From: Seohaeicola_A nanhaiensis
GTDB lineage: Bacteria > Pseudomonadota > Alphaproteobacteria > Rhodobacterales > Rhodobacteraceae
NCBI RefSeq assembly: GCF_042654245.1
Contig: NZ_JBHSGI010000033.1
Span: 124,001 to 188,000, forward strand
DNA: 64,000 nt
Reading direction: 5' to 3'
This document shows, one piece after another, positions 16,333 to 24,530 of the stretch. The first letter of the stretch is position 1; every line of letters starts with the position of its first letter. The notes beneath the pieces were generated by a model. That model did not search any database. It saw only the letters and a program-made list of their open reading frames with translations, and had not been told where the DNA came from. A program made the position numbers and the translations under genes.

Positions 16333-17255
16333 CCACGGCCGCGACGCTGACTCTGGCGCTGTTGCTGGACGCGGTGTTGGGCGAGCCGCGCTGGCTGTGG
16401 TCGCGGCTGCCGCATCCGGCGGTTCTGATGGGGCGCGCGGTGGGCTGGCTGGACCGGCAGCTGAACCGGGGCGGCGCGCGGCGGCTGCGGGGAGTCCTTG
16501 CGCTGGTGCTGCTGGTGCTGGGCGCGCTGGCGGTGGGCGGGGCGCTGTCGCGGCTGGGACCGGTGGCGGAGGTGGTGGTCGCCGCGATCCTGCTGGCGCA
16601 GCGGTCGCTGGCCGAGCATGTCGCTGCCGTGGCGGATGGTCTTCGCCTGTCGGTGGGTGAGGGGCGGCGGGCGGTGGCGCGGATCGTCAGCCGCGATACC
16701 GCCGCGATAGGCGAATCCGAGGTGGCCCGCGCCGCGCTGGAGAGCGCGGCCGAGAACCTGTCGGACGGGGTGATCGCGCCGGCCTTCTGGTTTCTGGTCG
16801 GTGGTCTGCCGGGCCTGCTGGTCTACAAGGTGGTAAACACCGCCGACAGCATGATCGGCTATCGCAACGCGCGCTACGAGCAGTTTGGCTGGGCCTCGGC
16901 CCGGATGGACGATCTGCTGAACCTGCTGCCCGCGCGGCTGACGGGGGCGATCATCGCGCTGCTGGGCGGCGTCGCCGGCGACTGGCGCGGCATCGTCGCC
17001 GATGCGCGCCGCCACCGGTCGCCCAATGCCGGCTGGCCCGAGGCGGCGATGTCGCGCGCGCTGGGCGTCGCGTTGGCGGGGCCGCGCAGCTATGACGGGC
17101 AGATGCGCGATCTGGCCTGGGTCAACGGGGCCGGGCAGCGCGCGATCGGCGCGGAGGAGATCGAGGCGGGCGTGGCGATGCTGTGGTCGGTCTGGCGCGT
17201 GACCTTGATTTTCTGCGCTCTGGCGGCGACTACTGCGGCGTTGCTGCTGGTGTGA
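16329..17255 (+). CDS. cbiB: Adenosylcobinamide-phosphate synthase
   Basis: Membrane enzyme that attaches aminopropanol phosphate to adenosylcobyric acid (CbiB; CobD in the aerobic nomenclature). Family motifs: LLLDAVLGEPRWLWSRLPHP, VLMGRAVGWLD, SRDTAAIGESEVARAALESA, ENLSDGVIAPAFWFLVGGLP, YKVVNTADSMIGYRNARYE, and HRSPNAGWPEAAMSRALGV. At 308 aa with several membrane helices, length is normal. It starts at GTG, overlapping the stop of cobD by 4 bases. The pair acts in consecutive steps of cobalamin side-chain assembly. Confidence 0.95.
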   Translation: MTTAATLTLALLLDAVLGEPRWLWSRLPHPAVLMGRAVGWLDRQLNRGGARRLRGVLALVLLVLGALAVGGALSRLGPVAEVVVAAILLAQRSLAEHVAAVADGLRLSVGEGRRAVARIVSRDTAAIGESEVARAALESAAENLSDGVIAPAFWFLVGGLPGLLVYKVVNTADSMIGYRNARYEQFGWASARMDDLLNLLPARLTGAIIALLGGVAGDWRGIVADARRHRSPNAGWPEAAMSRALGVALAGPRSYDGQMRDLAWVNGAGQRAIGAEEIEAGVAMLWSVWRVTLIFCALAATTAALLLV

Positions 17256-17278
17256 CCTTGGTATCGGGACCCTTTCTC

Positions 17279-18445
17279 ATGCGTTTTCCTTCCCTTCTCT
17301 GCCTTGCCCTGATGGTGGCAGGTTCGGCCTCGGCCCAATGTGGCGGATCGTTTTCCGAATTTGTCGGCGGGCTGAAGGCCGAAGCCGTCGCCAAGGGCCA
17401 TGCGCCGGGCAAGGTCGACGCCTTTTTCCGCAGCGCCGCGCAGGATCCGAAGGTGCTGAAGGCGGATCGCGCGCAGGGGGTCTTCCAGAAGCCGTTCACC
17501 GAATTCGCCCGCCGCCTGATCTCGCAAAGCCGGCTGGACCGGGGCAAGGCGAACGCGGGGAAATACGATGCCGTCTTCGACCGGATCGAAGCGGAGTATG
17601 GTGTGTCGCGCGGTGTTCTGCTGGCCTTCTGGGCATTCGAGACGGATTACGGCGCTGTGCAGGGCGATTTCAACACTTTGAACGCGCTGGTCACGCTGGC
17701 GCATGACTGCCGCCGCCCCGAGCTGTTCCGCCCGCAGATCTTCGCGGCGCTGACGCTGTATGAACATGGCGATTTCGATCCGGCGACGACGACGGGCGCC
17801 TGGGCCGGGGAAATCGGCATGGTGCAGATGCTGCCGGCCGACATCCTGGAAAACGGCGTCGATGGCGATGGCGACGGGCATGTGCGGCTGAAGACTTCGG
17901 CGCCCGATGCGCTGCTGTCGGGGGGCAAGATGCTGGCGGGTCTGGGCTGGCGCAAGGGCGAGCCCTGGCTGCAGGAAGTGGTGCTGCCCGCCGGGTTCGA
18001 CTGGTCGCTGACCGGGTTGCAGGAGACGCGCGCCGTGGCCGACTGGGCGGCGCTGGGCGTGCGGGCGCGGGATGGTGCGCTGGCGCAGGGGCTGACCGGA
18101 TCGGTTATCATCCCCGAGGGGCACAAGGGGCCGGCGTTTCTGGCCTATCCGAATTTCCGGGTCTACTTCGAGTGGAACCAGAGCTTTGTCTACGTGCTGA
18201 CCGCCGCCTATTTCGCCACCCGGCTGGAAGGCGCGCCGGTGTTTGACGCCCGTAGCCCCGAGGCCGGGCTGGCCGGGGAACAGATGAAGAGCTTGCAGCA
18301 GAAGCTGGTGGCGCGCGGGCATGACGTGGGCGCGGTCGACGGCATCCTGGGCCAGAAGACCCGCGATGCCGTGCGGGTGGAGCAGGCCCGGCTGGGCCTG
18401 GTGGTGGACGGGTGGCCGACCCCCGACCTGCTGGCGCGGCTCTAG
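17279..18445 (+). CDS. Lytic murein transglycosylase, MltB type, with peptidoglycan-binding domain
   Basis: A 388-residue exported enzyme that cleaves glycan strands of peptidoglycan. It has a signal peptide at about residues 1-19, ending ASAQ and followed by Cys21. The MltB-like catalytic domain carries the probable acid Glu121 in LAFWAFETDYGAVQ, then GEIGMVQMLPADI and YPNFRVYFEWNQS. A C-terminal peptidoglycan-binding domain runs from MKSLQQKLVARGHDVGAVDG to the end. AQC is not a strong lipobox, so the protein is more likely soluble in the periplasm. The start is 23 bases after cbiB. Confidence 0.92.
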   Translation: MRFPSLLCLALMVAGSASAQCGGSFSEFVGGLKAEAVAKGHAPGKVDAFFRSAAQDPKVLKADRAQGVFQKPFTEFARRLISQSRLDRGKANAGKYDAVFDRIEAEYGVSRGVLLAFWAFETDYGAVQGDFNTLNALVTLAHDCRRPELFRPQIFAALTLYEHGDFDPATTTGAWAGEIGMVQMLPADILENGVDGDGDGHVRLKTSAPDALLSGGKMLAGLGWRKGEPWLQEVVLPAGFDWSLTGLQETRAVADWAALGVRARDGALAQGLTGSVIIPEGHKGPAFLAYPNFRVYFEWNQSFVYVLTAAYFATRLEGAPVFDARSPEAGLAGEQMKSLQQKLVARGHDVGAVDGILGQKTRDAVRVEQARLGLVVDGWPTPDLLARL

Positions 18446-18466
18446 CATGACGCGGAGGCCCGGCCC

Positions 18467-19639
18467 GTGCTGACCAACCGCTGGGCCGTGCTGGCGCTGC
18501 TGTTCCTGGTCCGGGCGGGCATGGGCGTGCAGTTTCAGGTGGTGCCCAGCCTTGCGCCGCTGGTGATCGAGCGGTTTGCGGTCAGCCTTGCCGAGATCGG
18601 CCTTCTGATCGGCATCTATCAGGCGCCGGGAATCTTTCTGTCGCTGCCCGGCGGTGCGCTGGCCCGGCGGTTCGGGGACAAGCCGGTGGTTCTGGTGGGT
18701 CTTGCGCTGATGGTGGCGGGCGGGCTGTTGATGCTGGCCGCGCCGGGCTGGCACCTCTACCTCGCGGGAAGGATTGTCGCGGGGGCGGGGGCCATCGTGA
18801 TGAACGTGCTGATGACCAAGATGGTCGCCGACTGGTTCAGCGGGCGCGAGCTGAACACGGCGATGGCGATCTTCGTCAATTCCTGGCCCTGCGGGATCGC
18901 CCTGGCGCTGGTCGTGCTGCCACCGCTGGCGGCGGCGGGGGGCTTGAGCGCCGCGATGGTGGCCGCGACGGTCTATTGCGCGGCGGCATTTGTGGGGACG
19001 GCGCTGCTCTATTCCGCGCCGGAGACGGCACCCCGGGCGACCGTCTCCGCCTCGGGCTGGCCCGAGGGCCGGGTGATTTTCGCGGTTCTGGTCGCGGCGG
19101 TGGTCTGGGGCCTGTATAACACGGGGCTGTCGGTGGTGTTTTCCTTCGGGCCGCTGATGATGGCCGAGCGGGGGTATTCGATCGTCGAGGGCAGCGCGCT
19201 GACCAGTCTGGTGCTGTGGGTCGCGACGCTGTCGATCCCGCTGGGCGGGTTTCTGGCAGACCGGAGCGGACGGCCGGGCGTGGTGATGGCGGTCAGCCTG
19301 GCGGGGTTCGCCCTGGCGCTGGTCATCGCGCCGCGCACCGAGGCGGTGATGGCGGCCTTCCTGGTGATGGGGCTAATCGGCGGTCTGGCGGCGGGTCCGG
19401 TGATGAGCCTGGCGGCGTCGGTGCTGACGCCACAGACGCGGGCCAGCGGGATGGGCATCTTCTTTACCCTCTATTACGTCTTCCTGATGGGCGCGCCCTG
19501 GCTGGCCGGGCTGCTGGCCACGGCGGTGGGGACAGCGCGCATCGCCTTTGACGCGGGGGCAGCCGCGCTGGTTCTGGCCTTTCCGGTCTGGGGCGCCTTC
19601 GTGCTGTTGCGGCGGGTGGCCCTGCGCACGGCGGGCTAG
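18467..19639 (+). CDS. Major facilitator superfamily transporter
   Basis: A 390-residue MFS protein with about 12 membrane helices. It begins with a GTG start and a helix containing ALLFLVRAGMGVQFQVVPSL. The loop between helices 2 and 3 has the MFS pattern GGALARRFGDKPVV, with the equivalent in the second half at GGFLADRSGRPGVVM. The layout resembles the CynX/NarK-like nitrate or cyanate transporter branch, but the substrate cannot be assigned. It follows the transglycosylase gene by 21 bases and ends 2 bases before the convergent smc stop. Confidence 0.88.
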   Translation: MLTNRWAVLALLFLVRAGMGVQFQVVPSLAPLVIERFAVSLAEIGLLIGIYQAPGIFLSLPGGALARRFGDKPVVLVGLALMVAGGLLMLAAPGWHLYLAGRIVAGAGAIVMNVLMTKMVADWFSGRELNTAMAIFVNSWPCGIALALVVLPPLAAAGGLSAAMVAATVYCAAAFVGTALLYSAPETAPRATVSASGWPEGRVIFAVLVAAVVWGLYNTGLSVVFSFGPLMMAERGYSIVEGSALTSLVLWVATLSIPLGGFLADRSGRPGVVMAVSLAGFALALVIAPRTEAVMAAFLVMGLIGGLAAGPVMSLAASVLTPQTRASGMGIFFTLYYVFLMGAPWLAGLLATAVGTARIAFDAGAAALVLAFPVWGAFVLLRRVALRTAG

Positions 19640-19641
19640 GG

Positions 19642-22600
19642 TCAGGCGACCAGCGCCTCGGCCTTCTTGAGGTCGACCGAGACCAGCTGGCTGACGCCCT
19701 GTTCCTGCATCGTCACGCCGAACAGCCGGTCCATCCGGCTCATCGTCACGGCGTGGTGGGTGATGATCAGGAAGCGCGTCGCGGTCTGGCGGCACATCTC
19801 GTCCAGCAGGTCGCAGAAGCGGGTCACGTTGGCGTCGTCCAGCGGCGCGTCGACCTCGTCGAGGACGCAGATCGGGGCGGGGTTGGCGAGGAAGACCGCG
19901 AAGATCAGCGCCATGGCGGTCAGCGTCTGTTCGCCCCCCGAGAGCAGCGAGAGGGTCGACAGCTTCTTGCCCGGCGGCTGGCACATGATTTCCAGCCCGG
20001 CTTCGAGCGGGTCGTCGCTTTCGACCATCACCAGATTGGCCTCGCCGCCGCCGAAGAGGTGGCGGAACAGCATGGCGAAATTCGAATTCACCTGTTCGAA
20101 GGCGGTCAGCAGCCGCTCGCGGCCTTCGCGGTTCAGGCTGGCGATGCCGGCGCGCAGGGTGCGGATGGCCTCTTCGAGATCGGCCTTTTCGTGGGCCAGC
20201 GTGTCGTGTTCGGTCTGGACCTCTTTCGCGTCTTCCTCGGCACGCAGGTTCACCGCGCCCAGGGCGTCGCGCTGGCGCTTGTGGCGGTTGACCTCGGCCT
20301 CGAGCGTTTCGGCGTCGGGGATGTGGTCGGGGTCGGCCCCAAGCTGGGTGAGCAGCTGGTTGGGGGTCAGCTGGTGATCCTCGGCGATGCGCTCGGCGGC
20401 CTGGGCGACGCTGTCGCGGGCGGCTTCGGCGCGGACGGCGGCGGCGGCGCGGGCCTCGCGCGCCTCGGAGGCCAGACGTTCGGCGTCGCGTTCGGCTTGG
20501 CTGGCGGTGCGCAGGGCAGCGTCGCCGACGGAGAGCGCATCGCTGGCCTTGGCCTTGCGGGTCTCGGCTTCGGCGATCCGCTCTGACAGGACCTCGCGCT
20601 GTTCGGCGAGGGCGGCGGGGACGTCGGAGGCGATCTGAAGCTCCTCCTCGGACTCTTCCTTGCGCGCCTCGAGTTCGGCGATGCGCTTGCCGGCGGTTTC
20701 GAGCCGGTGGCGCCAGCCGCTGAGTTCCTTGGTGACTTCCTGGCTGCGCCTGGTGCGCGCCTCGCCCTCGCGGCGGATTTCGTCATGGGCCGAGCGGCGG
20801 GTCAGCATGGTGATCCGCGCCGCCTCGACCGTCTGGCGGATGTCGTCGATGCGGGCGCGGGCGGTGGCGAGATCGCCGAGGTCGGCCATCGCGGCCTCGG
20901 CTTCCTTGACCTGGGTACGCGCGGCCAGCGAATCCTCCTGATGGCGGCTGACCGCCAGCCCGAGGTTTTCGAGCCGGCCCTGGGCGAGGTTGCGCTCGGC
21001 CTCGGCGCGGCTGAGGGCGCGGGCGGTGTCGGCGACGGCCTGATCGGCGCGGCGCCGTGCGTCGCGGGCGCGCTTGTCGGCCTCGGTGCGTTCGGCAAGC
21101 TGGCGGATCAGCATCTCGTGCGCGGCGCGGGCGCCGTCGACCCGGGCTTCGACCTGGGCCGATTCCTGTTTCAGCGCCTCCAGCCGGTTCAGCTGTTGCA
21201 GGCGCATCGCCGCGGCGCTGGGTGCGTCCTCGGCGTTGGAGCGGAAGCCGTCCCAGCGCCAGAGGTCGCCCTCATCCGAGACCAGCCGCTGACCGGGCAG
21301 CAGCGCGGCTTGCAATTCGGCGCCACGGTCGGCGTCGACCAGGCCGATCTGGGCGATCCGCCGCACCAGAGCGAAGGGCCCCGAGACGAAGAGCGAGAGC
21401 GGTTTCACCCCCGGCGGCAGCGGCTGGATCACCTTGTAGTCGTCCAGCGTGGCCCAGCCGGAGTCGCCGTCTTCGTCGGCGAGCGGGGCGCGCAGATCGT
21501 CGGCCAGCGCGGCACCGAGCGCCTTTTCATAGCCCGGTGTCACCTTCATCAGGTCGAGCACCTGGCCGCTTTCGGCGGTGTCGCGGTCGAGCAGTTTGAC
21601 CAGCGCGGTCAGTTCGGCGCGCAGCGCGCCGGCCTCGCCCTCGGCCTCGGAGCGCTGGGCGCGCGCCTCGGCTTCGCGGGCCTGGGTGTCGGCGCGGGCG
21701 GCGTCGGCCTGGGCGAGGTCGTCTTCGGCCTCGGCGGCGGCTTCCTGGGCTTCGGTCTCGGCTGCGCGGGCCTCTTCGAAGGCGGCGCTGGCGGTGGCGA
21801 GCGCGGCGCGCGATTCCTCGACAGCGGTGCGCGCCTTGGCGGCCTCGCCCTCGGCGCGGGCCAGCATCTTGTGGCTGTCGTCGAGCAGGCGCTGCGCTGA
21901 CTGGTGGCGGGCCGAGAGGCGTGCGACGTCTTCGGTTTCCTCGGACAGCATCGCTTCGCGGTCGCGCAGCACGCTGGCGGCCTCCGCCGAGGCCTCGGCG
22001 GCGATGGCCAGCCTGTCATCGTGGCCTTCGCCGGCCTTGGCCAGCTCGCGCGCTTCCCATTCGAGGCGCTGCAGGGTGTCGCCGGCATCCTTGTTCAGGC
22101 CGCTTTCGCGGTCGATGTCGCGGGCGAGCTGGGCGACGCGGCCGGTCAGCGTGTCGATGGTCTGGCGGGCGCGTGTTTCCTGATCGGTCAGGGCGTCGCG
22201 TTCGACCGAGAGGCGTTGCAGCACGGCGGCGGCGATCGCCTCCTCCTCGCGCAGCGAGGGCAGGGCGCTTTCGGCGGCGGTGCGGGCCTTGATCGCCTGC
22301 TGGGCCGCCGCTTCGGCGCGGGCGGCTTCGGTGGTGCGGTCACGCAGGGCGGTTTCGGCGGCAGAGCGCAGGTCGTCGGCCTCGCGCCAGCGGCGGTAGA
22401 GCAGGAGACCTTCGGCCAGGCGCAGCGCCTCGCCGATCTCGCGGTAGCGGGCGGCCTGCCGGGCCTGCCGCGCGAGTTGTCCGAGCTGCTGGGCCAGCTG
22501 TTCGAGCACGTCGTCGACGCGGGAGAGGTTGGCCTCGGCGCCGTTCAGTTTCAGCTCGGCCTCGTGGCGGCGCTGGTAGAGGCCGGAGATGCCGGCGGCC

Positions 22601-23097
22601 TCTTCCAGGATGCGGCGGCGGGCCTGCGGGCGGGCGTTGATCAGCTCGCTGATCTGGCCCTGGCGGACCAGCGCCGGGGAATGCGCGCCGGTCGAGGCGT
22701 CGGCGAACAGCATCTGGATATCGCGCGCGCGCACGTCCTTGGCGTTGGCCTTGTAGGCCGAACCGACGTCGCGAGTGATCCGGCGCACCACTTCGAGCTG
22801 GTCGGAATCGTTGAAGCCGGCGGGGGCGAGGCGTTCGCTGTTGTCGAGAACGAGGCTGACTTCGGCGAAGTTGCGCGCGGGCCGGGTGGCGGCGCCGGCG
22901 AAGATCACATCCTCCATCCCGCCGCCGCGCATGGCGGTGGGGCGGTTTTCGCCCATCACCCAGCGCAGCGCCTCGAGCAGGTTGGACTTGCCGCAGCCAT
23001 TGGGCCCGACAACACCGGTCAGCCCCTCGGCGATCACCAGCTCGGTGGGATCGACGAAGCTTTTGAAGCCGCTCAGTCTTAGTCTGTCGAAGCGCAA
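19642..23097 (-). CDS. smc: Chromosome segregation protein SMC
   Basis: ATP-driven coiled-coil protein that compacts and resolves chromosomes with ScpA and ScpB. Its 1151 aa have the N-terminal ATPase half with Walker A GPNGCGKSNL at about 31-40, a first coiled coil (about 165-500), a hinge (about 505-640), a second coiled coil, and the C-terminal half with signature LSGGEQTLTAMAL at about 1052 and Walker B ICVLDEVDAPLDD at about 1075. The start codon is TTG with no clear ribosome binding site, though the conserved N-terminus MRFDRLRLSGFKSF fixes it. A DnaA box lies 98 bases upstream. Confidence 0.97.
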   Translation of the reverse strand: MRFDRLRLSGFKSFVDPTELVIAEGLTGVVGPNGCGKSNLLEALRWVMGENRPTAMRGGGMEDVIFAGAATRPARNFAEVSLVLDNSERLAPAGFNDSDQLEVVRRITRDVGSAYKANAKDVRARDIQMLFADASTGAHSPALVRQGQISELINARPQARRRILEEAAGISGLYQRRHEAELKLNGAEANLSRVDDVLEQLAQQLGQLARQARQAARYREIGEALRLAEGLLLYRRWREADDLRSAAETALRDRTTEAARAEAAAQQAIKARTAAESALPSLREEEAIAAAVLQRLSVERDALTDQETRARQTIDTLTGRVAQLARDIDRESGLNKDAGDTLQRLEWEARELAKAGEGHDDRLAIAAEASAEAASVLRDREAMLSEETEDVARLSARHQSAQRLLDDSHKMLARAEGEAAKARTAVEESRAALATASAAFEEARAAETEAQEAAAEAEDDLAQADAARADTQAREAEARAQRSEAEGEAGALRAELTALVKLLDRDTAESGQVLDLMKVTPGYEKALGAALADDLRAPLADEDGDSGWATLDDYKVIQPLPPGVKPLSLFVSGPFALVRRIAQIGLVDADRGAELQAALLPGQRLVSDEGDLWRWDGFRSNAEDAPSAAAMRLQQLNRLEALKQESAQVEARVDGARAAHEMLIRQLAERTEADKRARDARRRADQAVADTARALSRAEAERNLAQGRLENLGLAVSRHQEDSLAARTQVKEAEAAMADLGDLATARARIDDIRQTVEAARITMLTRRSAHDEIRREGEARTRRSQEVTKELSGWRHRLETAGKRIAELEARKEESEEELQIASDVPAALAEQREVLSERIAEAETRKAKASDALSVGDAALRTASQAERDAERLASEAREARAAAAVRAEAARDSVAQAAERIAEDHQLTPNQLLTQLGADPDHIPDAETLEAEVNRHKRQRDALGAVNLRAEEDAKEVQTEHDTLAHEKADLEEAIRTLRAGIASLNREGRERLLTAFEQVNSNFAMLFRHLFGGGEANLVMVESDDPLEAGLEIMCQPPGKKLSTLSLLSGGEQTLTAMALIFAVFLANPAPICVLDEVDAPLDDANVTRFCDLLDEMCRQTATRFLIITHHAVTMSRMDRLFGVTMQEQGVSQLVSVDLKKAEALVA

Positions 23098-23194
23098 GGA
23101 TTGGCCCGGTTGATTCCCTCAGAGACAGAGATCTTGGGCGCTGTGCCCCGGCGCGTCAACGCATTTGCCGCTGCATATCGGCGGATCGGCGGAA

Positions 23195-23203
23195 TTATCC
23201 ACA
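23195..23203 (+). promoter_or_regulatory. DnaA box upstream of smc
   Basis: TTATCCACA, a perfect 9-base DnaA box, in the 126-base gap between the lipoprotein gene stop and the smc start. It is a single copy, so this is not an origin. It could let DnaA act on smc transcription, which is inference. Confidence 0.5.
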
Positions 23204-23223
23204 AGATATCGCGTTTGCAGGAG

Positions 23224-23628
23224 TCAGAACGGAGTGCATTCGAATTCGCGCCAGGTCATGCCGAGGCGGGGGTTCGCCCATTGCGGAATGTCGGTGCAGC
23301 TGTAGCTGACCGGTGTCAGCAGGGGGCGCCAGTCGGGCGGTCTGTCCTTGCAGGCGAGCCGCCCCAGCGCCAGCGCCTGATCGCCGCGCACCTCGGTCAC
23401 GAGGCAGCCGCTGACCTGTTCCATCGCAAAGGCGGCCCGGGCGCGGATCGGGCCGAAGCGGGGGGCGTACTGGCTGTTGACGCGGAGCGCCTCGGCCAGA
23501 TCGCCGCGCACGCGCACGTCGAAGACCGAACCCGCCACGGTGACGCGCGTTGCGGGCAGGCCGCGGAAATGCGGGCCGGCGGTGTTGCAGGCGGCGAGGA
23601 GGGCGAGGACAGGCAGGGCGGGGCGCAT
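23224..23628 (-). CDS. Small putative lipoprotein, 134 aa
   Basis: A 134-residue exported protein of unknown function. The N-terminus PALPVLALLAACNTAG is a short lipoprotein signal with lipobox LAAC, so Cys14 is probably lipidated. The mature part (GSVFDVRVRGDLAEALRVNS, FAMEQVSGCLVTEVRGD, SYSCTDIPQWANP) contains four further cysteines that may pair in the periplasm. It lies just upstream of smc in the same direction, and a near-CtrA box (TTAA-N7-TTAC at 23653-23667) precedes it. I cannot assign a family. Confidence 0.75.
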   Translation of the reverse strand: MRPALPVLALLAACNTAGPHFRGLPATRVTVAGSVFDVRVRGDLAEALRVNSQYAPRFGPIRARAAFAMEQVSGCLVTEVRGDQALALGRLACKDRPPDWRPLLTPVSYSCTDIPQWANPRLGMTWREFECTPF

Positions 23629-23732
23629 CGGACGATCCTGCGCCGGTTGTGGTTAACATCCGGTTACCTCACGAGGCATGGACGCATGGGGCACCATGGT
23701 CCTATAAATGCGACCAGCCCAGAGTTGTGACC

Positions 23733-24503
23733 ATGCCCTTCGAGAAAGTTCAGCCCGAGAAGATTTCCACCTCGGTCGTGCGGCAGATCGAGCTGCTGAT
23801 CCTGCGCGGCATCCTGCGGCCGGGCGAGCGGCTGCCATCCGAGCGCGAACTGTCCGAGCGGCTGGGCGTGTCGCGCCCGTCGCTGCGCGAGGCGGTGGCG
23901 GAGTTGCAGGCGCAGGGCCTGCTGACTTCGCGCGCCGGGTCGGGCATCTATGTGGCCGAGGTGCTGGGGTCGGCCTTTTCGCCGGCGCTGCAACGGCTGT
24001 TCGCGAGCCACGACGAGGCGGTCTTCGACTATATCGCCTTCCGTCGCGATATCGAGGCGATGGCGGCGGAACGCGCCGCGCGGCTGGCCTCGGACGGCGA
24101 CCTCATGGTGATCCAGACGATCTTCGACAAGATGGCCGCGGGGGTGCAGCGCCGCAATTCGGAGGAAGAGGCGCGGCTGGACGCGCAGTTCCACAGCGCG
24201 ATCATCGAGGCGAGCCACAATGTGGTCATGCTGCACATGATGCGGTCGATGTACGATCTGCTGCGCGCGGGGGTCTTCTATAACCGGCAGGTGATGTTCA
24301 AGCAGCGCACCAGCCGCGCGGCCCTGCTGGACCAGCATCGCGCCATCAACGATGCGCTGCAGGCGCGCGATCCCGAGGCGGCGGTGGCGGCGGTCCGGGC
24401 GCATATGAGCTATGTGGAGCAGGCCCTGACCGATCACCGCCGGGCCGAGCGCAACGAGATCATCGCCCGGCAGCGGCTGGAGCACGAACAGAGCCTGCGG
24501 TGA
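23733..24503 (+). CDS. GntR-family (FadR/PdhR type) transcriptional regulator
   Basis: A 256-residue repressor-type protein. The N-terminal winged helix-turn-helix contains LRPGERLPSERELSERLGVS and then RPSLREAVAELQAQGLL with SRAGSGIYV. The C-terminal helical FCD effector domain has the metal-binding pattern (YIAFRRDIEAMAAERA, LDAQFHSAIIEASHN, LDQHRAINDALQARDPEAAV). FCD-type GntR proteins sense pyruvate, lactate, glycolate or other organic acids. The convergent neighbour is prpE, but nothing shows that it is the target. An inverted repeat TGGTC-N10-GACCA lies just upstream of the start and could be an autoregulatory operator. Confidence 0.92.
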   Translation: MPFEKVQPEKISTSVVRQIELLILRGILRPGERLPSERELSERLGVSRPSLREAVAELQAQGLLTSRAGSGIYVAEVLGSAFSPALQRLFASHDEAVFDYIAFRRDIEAMAAERAARLASDGDLMVIQTIFDKMAAGVQRRNSEEEARLDAQFHSAIIEASHNVVMLHMMRSMYDLLRAGVFYNRQVMFKQRTSRAALLDQHRAINDALQARDPEAAVAAVRAHMSYVEQALTDHRRAERNEIIARQRLEHEQSLR

Positions 24504-24506
24504 GGG

Positions 24507-24528
24507 GAAGGGGCGGGGCCGCCCCTTC
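24507..24528. terminator. GC-rich hairpin between convergent genes
   Basis: A perfect 10-bp inverted repeat (GAAGGGGCGG / CCGCCCCTTC) fills the 27-base gap between the GntR gene and prpE. It could act in both directions. There is no T-run on either side, so termination strength is uncertain. Confidence 0.5.
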
Positions 24529-24530
24529 GG

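Noticed and set aside
23195..23203. Replication origin at the DnaA box
   Set aside because: Only one box, no AT-rich unwinding element, and no dnaA, parAB or gidA genes nearby.
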